The notes: generated by a model not told the origin, from the letters alone. DNA of 64,000 bases from Methylococcus capsulatus str. Texas = ATCC 19069 (GCF_000424685.1 NZ_AUKJ01000016.1:310001-374000), one strand, 5' to 3'; positions 9,021-18,567 are shown, counted from the first letter of the stretch. Made by a program: numbers and translations.

Positions 9021-11363
9021 TCAGAATGCCAGCTTGACGCCCGCCCAGGCGGCCCTGGGCGATCCTGGTCCGACGAAGCGGTTGTTGGTATAGGCAGGTC
9101 CCAGCACTTCCTGCGGATTGCCATACATGCCGAACGTCTGGTATTGCGCGTCGAACAGGTTGTTGACGCGGAAGAACATCGAGAAGTGCTCGTCGTAGCG
9201 GTATTCTCCGTGCAGCATCACGAGGGTGTAGTCCTGCAGCGGTGCGGTCAGATTGGCTTCGTCGCCGCGCAGATACTGCCCGCTGTTGTAGATGATCTCG
9301 GTGCCGGCAGTGAGCCCTTCCAGAATGGTCACGGAAGCATTGAACTTCAGCATGTTCTGCGGGATGCCGGGAATGTGGTCGCCTTTTTGCACATAGATCA
9401 GGCCGTCCCGGGCATAGGGGTTGTTCGGACTGTTCTCGACGAACGGCGTCTGAAAAGTGGCGTCGAGCAGGGTGTAGTTCAGCCCCAGCCTGAACCGCTC
9501 GAATTCGGCATTGATCCCAAACTCAAAGCCCTGGCGCAGGGTCTGGCCGACGTTGTCGAAATAGCCCTGGTTGTTGTACACCCCGCTGGCGGCGATGAAC
9601 AGGATGTCGTTGCTGTTCTCGGTCTGGAACAGCGTCGCGTTCCAGTTGACATCGCCTTCCAGTCCCACCCCGAAATCGATGTCCTCGAACATGCCGCGCG
9701 CGCCGATTTCGCCGGTGGTCGCGACCACCTGTTTGAGCGGCGGATCGGATAGGAAGGCGTTGGGCAGCTTGCAGGGCTGGGCCGGGTCGGCACAGCTGAG
9801 TTCGAGCGGCGTCGGCGCGCGGTTCGACTGGCTGAAGTTGCCGAAGAAGTTGAGTTCCGGTCGCCAGTTGTAGGTGAGGCCGGCGGAAGGATTGATCCGG
9901 TCGTAGCTGTGTTTGCCGTTCAGCTCGGTACCTATCTGATCGGTGAGTTCGATCTGGGTCAGATTGTAGCGGCCCGATACGGTGAAGGTGAGCTCGTCGG
10001 TGAGCGAAAACGAATCGCTCAGATAGACTCCGTAGTTGTAGACGCTGGTATGGAGGCGCACCCGCGGCTCTTCGAGGATGACACCGCTGCCCAGGGTGCC
10101 ACGGCTGCTCAAGAGTGCAGCCAGTTCGGTGTCGGCGCCGTAATCGACCTGACCCTGATTGTAGACGCCGCCGACCAGCAGACGGTTGCCGTAGCCGCCC
10201 AGCGTCTGGTTGAAGGCCGTCTGCAGGCTGCCGCCGTAGTTGCGCTGGTTGGTCTGGGTGAAATTGTTGGTGGCGCCCTCGACCTTGGGGGTGGACACCA
10301 CGGGCCTGCCTTCGATGTCGAGTACTTCTTCGCCTTCCCCGCCTTCGTTGCACATATAGGTGGGATCGTTTTCACAGGGTTCGTAGTCCGAACCGTCGCC
10401 GTTGAAGGTGCTGATCAGGTTCTGGCGGAAGAAGGCGTTGCCGGACAGTTCGATGTCGTCGGTCAGCCAGTGGTTGCCGTCCAGCGAGGCCAGGAAGAGG
10501 TTCGTCTTGGTCTGGTCCGGATAGGTGAAGACGGCGTTGGGCTGCTGGTCGTAGAGCTGGACTGGAACCGCGCCGTTGCCGACCATGTTGTCGTCGGTGG
10601 CCGCGAAGTTCAAGTTCAGGTTGGAGCGGTCGTCGTTTTTCCAGCTGAGGGTGGAGAACCACTGCATCACGCCGGTGGGTGAGTATTCGCGCCAGCCGTC
10701 CTCGTGGAAATTGCGGAAATGGAAATAGGCCCCGAATTCGCCGTTGTTCCAGCCTGTCTCGACCTCCTCCGAGTTGCGTCCCCACGAACCGCCGAACAGT
10801 TCCGCGCGGTAGCCCGGTGCGGTGAAACCGGTTTTGGTGCGGACGCTGATCGCGCCACCCAGGGTGTTCTGGCCGAACACCGGATTGGAACCGGATTCGA
10901 GGCTCATCCTGTCGATGGCGCCCTCGGGGATCAGGTCCCAGTTCACCGTGTCGCCGAAGGGCTCGTTGAAGCGGATGCCGTTGACGTAAATGGAAAGCCC
11001 TTGCGGCAACCCCAGCAAAGGCGAGGCGACGAAACCGCGGTACTGCACGTCCGGCTGGAACGGGTTGTTCTGGGCGTCATTGACATTGACGCTGCCGAAG
11101 AAGCGGTTCATGTAGTCCGGCAGAGTGACGCTTTCCGCCTGGTCCAGCTCCTTGGCGTCGACGGTCTGGACATGCGAAGGCAGCTTGTATTCCTCCACCC
11201 CTGAATCACCCACCGGCGAGTCGGTTATGACCTTGACGGTTTCCAGTTGCACCGTCTTGTCCCCCGCCGCCCCGGCGTCGGCCGTGCTGGAGGTGTCCTC
11301 CGCTGCGCCGGCGCACTGGGCGAAACTCAAGGCGGCGAGGCTGCACACCGTGATCTTGCGCAT
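9021..11363 (-). CDS. TonB-dependent outer-membrane receptor, substrate unknown
   Basis: 780 aa from the ATG at 11363, chosen because it opens a proper signal peptide (MRKITVCSLAALSFAQCAGA); a longer upstream reading lacks one. Seen after the signal: a TonB-box-like segment LETVKVI, a plug domain (about 50-190, with YVNGIRFNEPFG and NPVFGQNTLGGAISV), then beta-barrel repeats to a C-terminal aromatic residue (AWAGVKLAF). GAGAG precedes the start. Energised by TonB-ExbBD in the inner membrane. No neighbouring sigma/anti-sigma pair or siderophore genes reveal the ligand; the nearest transport gene is a copper-type ATPase 0.7 kb away in the opposite orientation. Confidence 0.9.
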   Translation of the reverse strand: MRKITVCSLAALSFAQCAGAAEDTSSTADAGAAGDKTVQLETVKVITDSPVGDSGVEEYKLPSHVQTVDAKELDQAESVTLPDYMNRFFGSVNVNDAQNNPFQPDVQYRGFVASPLLGLPQGLSIYVNGIRFNEPFGDTVNWDLIPEGAIDRMSLESGSNPVFGQNTLGGAISVRTKTGFTAPGYRAELFGGSWGRNSEEVETGWNNGEFGAYFHFRNFHEDGWREYSPTGVMQWFSTLSWKNDDRSNLNLNFAATDDNMVGNGAVPVQLYDQQPNAVFTYPDQTKTNLFLASLDGNHWLTDDIELSGNAFFRQNLISTFNGDGSDYEPCENDPTYMCNEGGEGEEVLDIEGRPVVSTPKVEGATNNFTQTNQRNYGGSLQTAFNQTLGGYGNRLLVGGVYNQGQVDYGADTELAALLSSRGTLGSGVILEEPRVRLHTSVYNYGVYLSDSFSLTDELTFTVSGRYNLTQIELTDQIGTELNGKHSYDRINPSAGLTYNWRPELNFFGNFSQSNRAPTPLELSCADPAQPCKLPNAFLSDPPLKQVVATTGEIGARGMFEDIDFGVGLEGDVNWNATLFQTENSNDILFIAASGVYNNQGYFDNVGQTLRQGFEFGINAEFERFRLGLNYTLLDATFQTPFVENSPNNPYARDGLIYVQKGDHIPGIPQNMLKFNASVTILEGLTAGTEIIYNSGQYLRGDEANLTAPLQDYTLVMLHGEYRYDEHFSMFFRVNNLFDAQYQTFGMYGNPQEVLGPAYTNNRFVGPGSPRAAWAGVKLAF

Positions 11364-11537
11364 GTCGATGTCACTCTCAAAAAATCGCGCAATGATAGGG
11401 AACGGCTGCCCGGAATGGATAGGGAAAATATCCCGTCTTTCGGAGGCTTTCCGGATTTCACAAAACCCTCCTGTACCCAGAGACGGCCGCCGGCGCGTCA
11501 CCTTGCCGGTTCGAGTCGACGAGGAGCCAAGGCAGCC

Positions 11538-11775
11538 ATGCAGTATGCGGTTCTGGTCCTCATCCTGATCATCCATTCGATCGTTTTCACCTATGACGCA
11601 CTGTGGTGCGGCTCGAGCGCCGCCACGATCTGGTTTCGAACCTGCTGGAAACCATCAAGGCACATGTCGCGAACGAAAAGGTGCGCTGGAGGCACTCATT
11701 GCTGCCCGTGATCGGGCCATGTCGGTTCGGGGCCCCGCCCGTGCCTTCTCCGAGCTTGACGAAACCGCCCAGCGC
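11538..11775 (+). pseudogene. Decayed lemA-family gene
   Basis: Three consecutive reading frames together spell the start of a LemA protein. Frame 1 from 11538 gives a membrane helix MQYAVLVLILIIHSIVFTYD. A second frame from about 11603 gives VRLERRHDLVSNLLETIKA and ends HVANEK. A third frame from about 11688 gives ALEALIAARDRAMS. In intact LemA proteins these segments are continuous in that order, with roughly 15 extra residues between the helix and the ERRHDL motif. The DNA thus shows an internal deletion and a one-base frameshift, after which homology fades. Identification rests on remembered family motifs. Confidence 0.72.
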
Positions 11776-12079
11776 AGGGTGCCGGCCGTGTGCTTCGATG
11801 GCAGGGGCCGGTGCTGGGGACGCGGTGGGCGGTCCTGATTTTTGCGGGAGCGGCCCACGATGATGGCGCGGGCCGCGTCAGCCATGAGCTCGGCGCCGCG
11901 CAGCTCCGGCGGGTCCGGCTTCGGCGGGGGAGGTTCCGGCAGTGGTTTCGGCGGCAGGGGGACTATCCGTCCTGCTGCGGATGCTCTGCCGTCCGTGATA
12001 TGGTTTATCCACACGGGCAAACCGGCCTTACAGGCCTCGACCGCCCTCCGTAACCGACCACTGAGGATCACGCCAAGTC
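11776..12079 (+). other. Gene-poor stretch with a glycine-rich decayed reading frame
   Basis: No intact gene seen between the lemA ruin and copA. One plus frame (about 11886-11970) encodes a Gly/Ser/Phe-rich run, SSGGSGFGGGGSGSGFGG. Such tails are typical of the TPM-domain (YgcG) proteins that usually follow lemA, so this may be the last trace of that partner. A minus-strand frame over the same bases (11655-12071) is proline-rich and looks like the shadow of this repeat. The copA ATG at 12080 has no strong Shine-Dalgarno. Confidence 0.35.
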
Positions 12080-14314
12080 ATGAACGACCGTAACGATTCG
12101 AGCAATGACCAGGGGTTGCGCTTGTCCGTCTTGGGCATGCGTTGTGCCGGATGCGTCGAGGCGGTGGAAACCGCGTTGAAGGAGGTGCCGGGTGTGGAGT
12201 CCGTCAGCGTCAATTTCGGCGACCATTCCGCCCTGGTGAAGGGCGAGGCCGATCCGGAAAGCCTGAAGGCCGCGCTCAAGGAGGCGGGCTATGACGGTGC
12301 GGTGATGGAAGCCCTCGAAGACCCGGCAGCGCAGGAGCGGGCCGAAGAGGAGCGCTACCGCGAACTGCTGAAAAAAGCCGCCTGGGCCGGCTCACTGGGC
12401 GTGCCGCTGATGCTGGGGGCGCACCTGGATTGGTTTCCGATGATCGGAACGGCCTCGGGGACGACGTTCTGGACCCTCGTTTCGCTGCTCACCCTGGTCG
12501 TGCTGTATTTCTCCGGCGGGCATTTCTTCCGCGGCGCGGTCAAGTCGTTCCAGCACCGCCAGGCGAACATGGACACCCTCATTGCGCTGGGCACTGGCGC
12601 GGCCTGGTTTTATTCGACGGTTGCCATCGACTCCGTCGAGCTGCTGCCGGCGCAAGGGCAGCATGCCTATTTCGAGGCGGCGGCGGTCATCCTCGCGTTC
12701 ATCAATCTCGGTTCGGCGTTGGAGACGCGCGCCCGCGGCAAGACTTCTTCCGCGATCCGCGCGTTGATCGGCCTGCAGCCCCGCACCGCGCGGGTGATCC
12801 GCGGCGGCCAGGAACTCGACGTACCGATTGCCGAGGTCGGTCTGGACGAAATCCTGCGGGTACGGCCGGGAGAAAAGATTCCCGTGGACGGCATCCTGGT
12901 CGAGGGCCGGTCGACCGTGGACGAGTCCATGCTGACCGGCGAGCCCATGCCGGTGGAAAAAGGCGAGGGCGATACCGTGGTGGCGGGCACTTTGAACCAG
13001 TCCGGCAGCTTCTTGTTCCGCGCCACCCGCATTGGGCGTGATACCGTACTGGCGCAGATCATCGCCAGCGTGCGTCAGGCCCAGTCTACCAAGCCCGAGA
13101 TCGCCCGCCTGGTGGACAAAGTGTCCGCGGTGTTCGTGCCAGTGGTGGTCGGCATTTCCGCCTTCACCTTTCTGGTCTGGTGGATTTTCGGGCCGGCGCC
13201 TTCGTTCGGCTATGCCTTCGTCACCGCGATGACGGTATTGGTCATCGCCTGTCCCTGTGCCCTGGGGTTGGCGACGCCGATTTCGATCATGGTCGCGGTC
13301 GGCCGCGCCGCCCAGCACGGCATCCTCATCCGCCGGGGCGAGGCGTTGCAGAGCGCGGGCCGTCTCACCGCCGCGGTGCTGGACAAGACGGGGACGATCA
13401 CCGAAGGCCGGCCCAGCGTGATGGGCATCGACACGGCCCCGGGCTGGTCGGAGGAACGGGTGCTGGGCCTGGCCGCGAGCCTCGAAGCAGGGTCCGAACA
13501 TCCGCTGGCTTCGGCGGTGCTGCGGGCCGCGGAGGCGGGCAAGATAGCCACGTCCGCGGTGGAGGGTTTCGCCGCGGAGCCTGGTCACGGTGTGGCCGGC
13601 AGCGTCGACGGCAGTCGCTTGCTGCTCGGCAACGTGGCCATGATGGAAAAGTACGGCGTCGATTTGCATGCGTTCGAGGGTCTGCTGGCGAACTGCTTCC
13701 AGGAGGCGCTGACGCCACTCCTGCTGGCGGCCGACGGCCGGGTGGTCGGTCTGCTGCGGGTCGCCGACCCGATCAAGCCGGATGCGCGTGAAGCGGTGCA
13801 ACGCCTGAAGGAGCTGGGTGTCCGGGTATTGATGGTGACCGGCGATCATGAGGCGACCGCCCGGGCGATCGCCCGCTCGGTCGGGATCGACGAAGTCCGA
13901 GCCCAGGTATTGCCGCAGGACAAGGCGACGGTGGTGAAAGAACTCCAGTCGCGCGGCGAGATCGTCGGCATGGTCGGCGACGGCATCAACGACGCTCCGG
14001 CCCTTGCGCAAGCCGATGTGGGTTTCGCCATCGGCACCGGCACCGACATCGCCATCGAAAGCGGTGACGTCGTGATCATGGCGGGTTCGCCGCTGAAAGT
14101 CTCCGAGGCCGTTCACTTGTCGCGGCTGACGGTGCGCAACATCAAACAGAATCTGCTGGGGGCGTTCATTTACAACACCCTGAGCATACCGATCGCAGCC
14201 GGAATCCTGTATCCCTTCGCCGGCATACTGTTGAACCCGATGATCGCCGGCGCGGCCATGGCGCTTTCTTCGGTCACCGTGGTCACCAATGCCAACCGTT
14301 TGCGCTGGCTATGA
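12080..14314 (+). CDS. copA: Cu(I)-exporting P1B-type ATPase
   Basis: 744 aa inner-membrane pump expected to export Cu(I) from the cytoplasm. One N-terminal metal-binding domain (GMRCAGC, C22 and C25); about eight membrane helices; actuator TGEP (about 286-289); CPC in helix 6 (391-393); phosphorylated D435 in DKTGT; hinge [10 protein letters not shown] near residue 633. Helix 7 carries a Tyr-Asn pair (FIYNTLS) and helix 8 carries MALSS, the residues that mark Cu(I)/Ag(I) specificity in the P1B-1 subgroup. No CueR-type regulator is adjacent. Only one metal-binding domain is present, whereas E. coli CopA has two. Confidence 0.93.
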   Translation: MNDRNDSSNDQGLRLSVLGMRCAGCVEAVETALKEVPGVESVSVNFGDHSALVKGEADPESLKAALKEAGYDGAVMEALEDPAAQERAEEERYRELLKKAAWAGSLGVPLMLGAHLDWFPMIGTASGTTFWTLVSLLTLVVLYFSGGHFFRGAVKSFQHRQANMDTLIALGTGAAWFYSTVAIDSVELLPAQGQHAYFEAAAVILAFINLGSALETRARGKTSSAIRALIGLQPRTARVIRGGQELDVPIAEVGLDEILRVRPGEKIPVDGILVEGRSTVDESMLTGEPMPVEKGEGDTVVAGTLNQSGSFLFRATRIGRDTVLAQIIASVRQAQSTKPEIARLVDKVSAVFVPVVVGISAFTFLVWWIFGPAPSFGYAFVTAMTVLVIACPCALGLATPISIMVAVGRAAQHGILIRRGEALQSAGRLTAAVLDKTGTITEGRPSVMGIDTAPGWSEERVLGLAASLEAGSEHPLASAVLRAAEAGKIATSAVEGFAAEPGHGVAGSVDGSRLLLGNVAMMEKYGVDLHAFEGLLANCFQEALTPLLLAADGRVVGLLRVADPIKPDAREAVQRLKELGVRVLMVTGDHEATARAIARSVGIDEVRAQVLPQDKATVVKELQSRGEIVGMVGDGINDAPALAQADVGFAIGTGTDIAIESGDVVIMAGSPLKVSEAVHLSRLTVRNIKQNLLGAFIYNTLSIPIAAGILYPFAGILLNPMIAGAAMALSSVTVVTNANRLRWL

Positions 14315-14378
14315 ATCGGCGGAAAAAGGCCTATGCTTGTCCGCTGCAGCCGAGACAACCCACAACTAGGAGGAGCAC

Positions 14379-15005
14379 ATGACGGCATCTGCACGGGCCA
14401 CGGTATCGCTGGGTTTCACCGCAGAGCTTTTTCCGCCCGGCACCCATATGTGCTACATCTACAACGACGAGCGGGAACGCCTGGAAATCATGTCCGAGTT
14501 CGTGCGCAGCGGCATCGAAAGCGGGGAAAAGATCGCGTATTTCGTCGAGGAAATGAGTCCTCAGGCGCTGCGCGACTATCTCGCTGGCCTCGGCATCGTA
14601 CCCACCGAGGAGGCGCAGTTGGAAATCGACCCGTCCGTCGACGTGTATTGCCCGGAGGGCCGTTTCTCGCCCGACAGGATGCTGGGCCGGCTGCGTTCGG
14701 CCTACGAGGATGGCATCCGGGAAGGGTTCAACGGCGTCCGGCTGACCGGGGAAATGCACTGGGCGCTGCGGGGGCTGCCGGGCTCGGAACGGCTCGCCGA
14801 ATACGAGTCCCGCATCAACCTCCTGGTGGTCGATTGCCCGCTCACCGTGATTTGCCAGTACGACGCCAACCACTTCGACGGCGCCACCCTCTTCAAGATT
14901 CTCAACGCCCACCCCATGATGATCGTGCGGGGACAGGTCGTGCACAATCCCTACTATCTCTCCCCGGAGGAATATTTCGCCCGTTATCCTGTCCCGAACG
15001 TCTGA
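14379..15005 (+). CDS. MEDS-domain sensory protein (DcmR-like)
   Basis: 208 aa, entirely a MEDS domain (methanogen/methylotroph DcmR sensory domain). Seen: FPPGTHMCYIYNDERERLEI at the N-terminus, EKIAYFVEE, the central EGRFSPDRML and a C-terminal LLVVDCPLTVICQYDANHF stretch ending in HNPYYLSPEEYF. No DNA-binding or output domain is attached, and no membrane helix. A very strong ribosome-binding site (AGGAGGAG) precedes the ATG. The next gene, a c-di-GMP phosphodiesterase, starts 3 nt after its stop, so the two are almost certainly translated together. Ligand unknown; MEDS domains are thought to sense small organic ligands. Confidence 0.86.
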   Translation: MTASARATVSLGFTAELFPPGTHMCYIYNDERERLEIMSEFVRSGIESGEKIAYFVEEMSPQALRDYLAGLGIVPTEEAQLEIDPSVDVYCPEGRFSPDRMLGRLRSAYEDGIREGFNGVRLTGEMHWALRGLPGSERLAEYESRINLLVVDCPLTVICQYDANHFDGATLFKILNAHPMMIVRGQVVHNPYYLSPEEYFARYPVPNV

Positions 15006-15008
15006 GCG

Positions 15009-17411
15009 ATGACGCGGTTGGAATTGGAGGCGACCGTCCTCGGCCGTCTCCTGGTGATTCAGGAGACGCTGGACATACTTCCCGACCCTGCTGGCATAGG
15101 GGAGTTCTTGAACGCTGCTTTGGCCGAGGTGCCCGGGGTGGCGGGCGCCCATCTTTGCATCAATGGCAGGCTGATGCCGGCGTGTGCCGAGCTTGCGTCC
15201 CTGTGTGCCGGGATGGAGTCCAATCATGCCCGGATCGTGGCCGGCCCTCTGGGGAAAGGCCAGCGGCTTTTCGTTTACCCCTTGCGGATCGCGTCTCGTT
15301 TCTATGGGGTATTGCTGCTGCGCCTGTCGGATCCGGCGGAGTTCCGCAATTACCGTGATTTCCTCAGCAACATCGCCAATGTCGTGGCAAGGACACTGGA
15401 GAATCGCGTGTTCGTGGCGGAACTGGCCCGCTCCAACCGCCTGCTCGAACAGCGCGTGGAAGAGCGCACCCGCGCATTGTCGGAAAAGACCCAGGAGCTT
15501 CAGCGCGAATGCGACATTCGCCGGGCCGTCCAGGACGATCTGGCCGAGAGCGAGGAGAAGTTCCGCCAGATCAGCACGGCGGCGTTGGACGCCATTGCGA
15601 TCATCGACGGTCACGGTCGGGTGACCTACTGGAACCCGGCGGCGGAGGCCATGTTCGGTTACTCGAGTGATGAAATCATGGGGCGCGATCTCCATGAGGT
15701 GCTGGCGCCTGGTCCCTACCTCGAGCGTTACCGCGCCGGAATCGCCGAGTTCCGGCGGAGCGGCACCGGTGCGGCGATCGGCCAGACACGGGAAATGTTC
15801 GCATTGCGCAAGGGGGGCACTGAATTTCCGATAGAGCTTTCGGTCTCTTCGGTGAAGATTCGCGGGGAGTGGGCTGCCATCGGCATCATCCGGGACATCA
15901 CCGAGCGCAAACATGCGGATGCCCTCAAGGCCCGGCTGGCCGCCATCGTCGAGTCGTCGGAGGACGCCATCGTGACCAAGAATCTCGATGGCATCATCAC
16001 GAGCTGGAACGCCGGTGCCGAGAAGATGTACGGATACCGCGCCGAGGAAATCATCGGCCAGCCCGTCACCCGGCTGGTGCCCCCGGAACTCCACGGCGAG
16101 ATTCGCCGGTGTCTGGCGGAAATTGCCCAAGGCAGGGCGGTCAGGGGCGTTGAGACCCGGCGTCTGACCCGGAGCGGGAAGCTGTTCGACGTTTCGCTGA
16201 CGATATCCCCTCTGCGCGGTGAAGACGGGAAAGTGGTGGGCGCTTCCGTGATCGGGCGCGACATCACCGAGGTCAAGCGATCGGAGCAGGCGTTGCGGCG
16301 GCTCAACAGGGTTCTCGAGACCATCATCGGCTGCGACAGTATCCTGGTCCGGGCGCGGAGCGAAGCCGAGCTGCTCGGCGAGATGTGCCGCGTCATCGCC
16401 GACGCCGGCGGCTATGGCAAAGCTTGGGTGGGCGTGCTCCCGGAGGATGCGAACGCACATCGGCCGCCTGAGGTTTATCACAGCTCAACGCCGGGGATTG
16501 CGGATTTCGCTGCTCGGCTGCGGGATCGCGGGGTGTTCGATTCCATCCTCCGCAGCGTGGGCCATTCGGGGGTCAGGCGGGTGGCCAGGGAGGTCGACGA
16601 AGCATCGCCGCTGTTCCCCTTGCGTCACTGTGCCATCGCCCTGGGCTGTGATGCCTTTGCGCTGATTCCGATACGGAACGGCTCGGAGGTCACCGGCATG
16701 CTGGGGCTCTGCGGGGACACTGTGGAGGCTTTCGATGGCGACGAAATGGCACTGCTGGAAAAGCTTGCGGGGGACATGGCCTACGGCATCGCTCATCTGC
16801 GGGATCAGGCCGAACGCCTGAAGACCGCCGATCGGATCACGCGAAGCCTGGAGCAGACGATTCAAGCCGTCGCCACCACCCTCGAAATGCGGGACCCTTA
16901 CACCGCCGGCCACCAGCGGCGGGTGGCCGAGCTGGCTGCGGCCATCGCGAAAAAGCTGAATCTTTCCGAAGACGAAGTGCATGGTATCCGCCTGGCCGCC
17001 ATGGTCCACGATCTCGGCAAGATTCGCATCCCCGCCGAAATCCTGACCAAGCCCGGGCGGCTGACTCCCTTGGAATTCGATTTCATCAAAACCCACTCCC
17101 AGGTCGGGTACGACATACTCAAGGACATCGCATTCCCCTGGCCGATCGCAGACATGGTTCTGCAGCATCACGAGAAGCTGGACGGTTCGGGGTATCCGCA
17201 AGGACTGGCCGGTGAGGCCATTCTCCTCGGTGCCCGGATCATCGCGGTCGCGGACGTCATGGAGGCGATGTCGTCACACCGCCCCTACCGGCCCGGTCTC
17301 GGCAAGGAAGCGGCTTTGGCGGAATTGGAGGCGCGCCGCGGGAGCTGGTACGACCCGCGGGTCGTCGACGCCTGCAAGGCCCTTTTTCGGGACGAAGGCT
17401 ACCCTCTGTAA
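15009..17411 (+). CDS. GAF-PAS-PAS-GAF-HD-GYP c-di-GMP phosphodiesterase
   Basis: 800 aa cytoplasmic signalling enzyme. Order: GAF-like domain (about 1-135), coiled coil (140-180), PAS 1 (about 180-300, FRQISTAALDAIAIIDGHG), PAS 2 (about 305-430, IVTKNLDGIITSWNAGAEKM), GAF 2 (about 435-590) and HD-GYP (about 615-800). The catalytic set is intact: MVHDLGKIR (His-Asp near 667), the paired histidines near 720 and the GSGYP signature, so hydrolysis of c-di-GMP is expected. No transmembrane segment, so sensing is cytosolic. Pairing with the MEDS protein suggests that protein feeds it a signal; this is inference. Confidence 0.92.
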   Translation: MTRLELEATVLGRLLVIQETLDILPDPAGIGEFLNAALAEVPGVAGAHLCINGRLMPACAELASLCAGMESNHARIVAGPLGKGQRLFVYPLRIASRFYGVLLLRLSDPAEFRNYRDFLSNIANVVARTLENRVFVAELARSNRLLEQRVEERTRALSEKTQELQRECDIRRAVQDDLAESEEKFRQISTAALDAIAIIDGHGRVTYWNPAAEAMFGYSSDEIMGRDLHEVLAPGPYLERYRAGIAEFRRSGTGAAIGQTREMFALRKGGTEFPIELSVSSVKIRGEWAAIGIIRDITERKHADALKARLAAIVESSEDAIVTKNLDGIITSWNAGAEKMYGYRAEEIIGQPVTRLVPPELHGEIRRCLAEIAQGRAVRGVETRRLTRSGKLFDVSLTISPLRGEDGKVVGASVIGRDITEVKRSEQALRRLNRVLETIIGCDSILVRARSEAELLGEMCRVIADAGGYGKAWVGVLPEDANAHRPPEVYHSSTPGIADFAARLRDRGVFDSILRSVGHSGVRRVAREVDEASPLFPLRHCAIALGCDAFALIPIRNGSEVTGMLGLCGDTVEAFDGDEMALLEKLAGDMAYGIAHLRDQAERLKTADRITRSLEQTIQAVATTLEMRDPYTAGHQRRVAELAAAIAKKLNLSEDEVHGIRLAAMVHDLGKIRIPAEILTKPGRLTPLEFDFIKTHSQVGYDILKDIAFPWPIADMVLQHHEKLDGSGYPQGLAGEAILLGARIIAVADVMEAMSSHRPYRPGLGKEAALAELEARRGSWYDPRVVDACKALFRDEGYPL

Positions 17412-17586
17412 TAAACTCCCTTCGCGGGCAGGCTCGAGGCGCGGCTGGTGACGCCCGGAGGCGGTGAGTCGTAACCGAGTGTCGAGATCAGAGCACGGAC
17501 TCATGCTTGAGCCTGGCAGGGTGCGGTGCGCGCTGCCAGAACCGAGGTGAAATGATAAGATGCGTGCGGCTACTGCACGCACCCAC

Positions 17587-17673
17587 GCCTCGGTGGTGAA
17601 ACTGGTAGACACAAGAGACTTAAAATCTCTCGGCTGCAAGGCCGTGCCGGTTCGATCCCGGCCCGAGGCACCA
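17587..17673 (+). tRNA. tRNA-Leu (anticodon UAA)
   Basis: 87 nt including encoded CCA. Acceptor arms GCCTCGG and CCGAGGC pair perfectly. The anticodon stem is AGAGA/TCTCT around the loop CTTAAAA, giving anticodon TAA. A long variable arm (CGGCTGCAAGGCCG) marks a class II tRNA, and the T arm shows GGTTCGATCCC. A GATAAGAT box about 30 nt upstream may be its -10 region. Confidence 0.97.
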
Positions 17674-17740
17674 TAGCTATCGCAATAGCAGGCATTGCAG
17701 CGTAGTGGTGCAGTGAACTGGTACACAACTGCGAGCGACC

Positions 17741-17794
17741 ATGGCTGCATTTCAGCGTCGTAACGGCGCGAGACGCGCCATCGTCCCCGAATAG
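17741..17794 (+). pseudogene. Possible integrase 5' remnant beside tRNA-Leu
   Basis: An ATG 68 nt downstream of the tRNA opens an 18-codon frame reading MAAFQRRNGARRAIVPE and then stops. This resembles the usual N-terminal opening of phage-type tyrosine integrases (Met-Ala-x-Phe/Ile-x-Lys/Arg-Arg-Asn-Gly, then Arg-Ala-x-Val). tRNA genes are common integration sites, so a truncated integrase start here is plausible. It is very short and could be chance; no matching attachment-site repeat was located. Confidence 0.3.
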
Positions 17795-18225
17795 CCGGAC
17801 ATCCGATCCGCCCCGCCACATTCGACACCGAAACCGAGGCCCCCGGCCCAAAAAGCCGGCGACCGGCAGGGAGGGGACGCGATGCCGGTCGCCGAAGATG
17901 GGAGATGATGAACCATGAATAGTCACCCGCAGCTTTGCCGAGGTGGCTGATTCACGGTGAACAGTTCAGCACGGGGTTGTGTCTTGAATGTGTGCGGAAT
18001 GTCAGCATTGTGTAATCGCCTTCTGGCGTGCCGTACAGGCGAAGGCCCCGTGGTCTGCCGAACCGGCGAGGGCGGAGTCTTGCCGGGACGGCTCCCTTTC
18101 CAGGTCGTTTGGAACAAGAGCCCGCTCGATGGAAGGAACCGCCTTCCGTTCCTCGTCTTTGACTTCGTTCCAGGCGGCAGTGTAGATTCCGTCCACTTTT
18201 CATAGCCGACTTCAAAAGGTATCAA
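17795..18225. other. Non-coding stretch upstream of phnA
   Basis: 431 bp with no gene I can support. Short frames exist on both strands (for example 17957-18205 plus, 18002-18196 minus) but have no good start signal or recognisable product. Around 18028-18075 there is an imperfect tandem of a TGCCG-AC-GGCGA-GGC unit. The phnA ribosome-binding site AAAAGG ends the stretch. Confidence 0.5.
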
Positions 18226-18567
18226 ATGGCCAGTTTTCCGCGTTGCCCCGGATGCAATTCCGAATTCACCTATGAAGACGGCGACATGTTCATCTGTCCG
18301 GAATGCGGATACGAATGGGCCAGAACCGCCGCAGGCGAAAGCGCGGAAGGCGGGAATGTGGTGAAGGACGCTTACGGCAACGTGCTGAAAGATGGGGACA
18401 GTGTGACGGTGATCAAGGATTTGAAAGTCAAGGGCTCATCATCGGTGGTCAAAGTCGGTACCAAGGTCAAGAACATTCGTTTGGTCGATGGCGACCATGA
18501 CATCGATTGCAAGATCGAAGGTATCGGCGCGATGGGTCTGAAATCGGAATTTGTCAAGAAAGCCTGA
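18226..18567 (+). CDS. phnA: PhnA-family zinc-ribbon protein (YjdM-like)
   Basis: 113 aa. An N-terminal zinc ribbon with CPGC (C7, C10) and CPEC (C24, C27) is followed by the conserved PhnA domain ([20 protein letters not shown], then [20 protein letters not shown]). Despite the name this family is not known to cleave C-P bonds in most bacteria; the E. coli homologue YjdM lies near the phn operon but its role is unclear. Start ATG with AAAAGG upstream. No phosphonate genes nearby. SOD follows after 58 nt and may share the transcript. Confidence 0.9.
   Translation: MASFPRCPGCNSEFTYEDGDMFICPECGYEWARTAAGESAEGGNVVKDAYGNVLKDGDSVTVIKDLKVKGSSSVVKVGTKVKNIRLVDGDHDIDCKIEGIGAMGLKSEFVKKA

Noticed and set aside
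11655-12071. 138-residue minus-strand frame between the TonB receptor and copA
   Set aside because: Proline-rich shadow of the glycine-rich plus frame; no start signal or homology seen.
12392-14116. 574-residue minus-strand frame over copA
   Set aside because: Antisense to a P-type ATPase with all motifs; its sequence is His/Arg/Asp-rich without any family similarity.
14331-16481. 716-residue minus-strand frame over the MEDS and HD-GYP genes
   Set aside because: Antisense shadow; the plus strand carries intact MEDS, PAS and GAF domains.
17513-17539. Inverted repeat CTGGCAG/CTGCCAG upstream of tRNA-Leu
   Set aside because: Seven-bp arms with a long loop and no T-run or known site; likely chance.
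17274-17828. Minus-strand frame across tRNA-Leu with the phrase PRDFKSLVSTSF
   Set aside because: This is a well-known artefact: the antisense translation of tRNA genes produces such peptides in many genomes.
17957-18205. 82-residue frame upstream of phnA
   Set aside because: Weak start context and no recognisable domain; overlapping minus frames are equally open.
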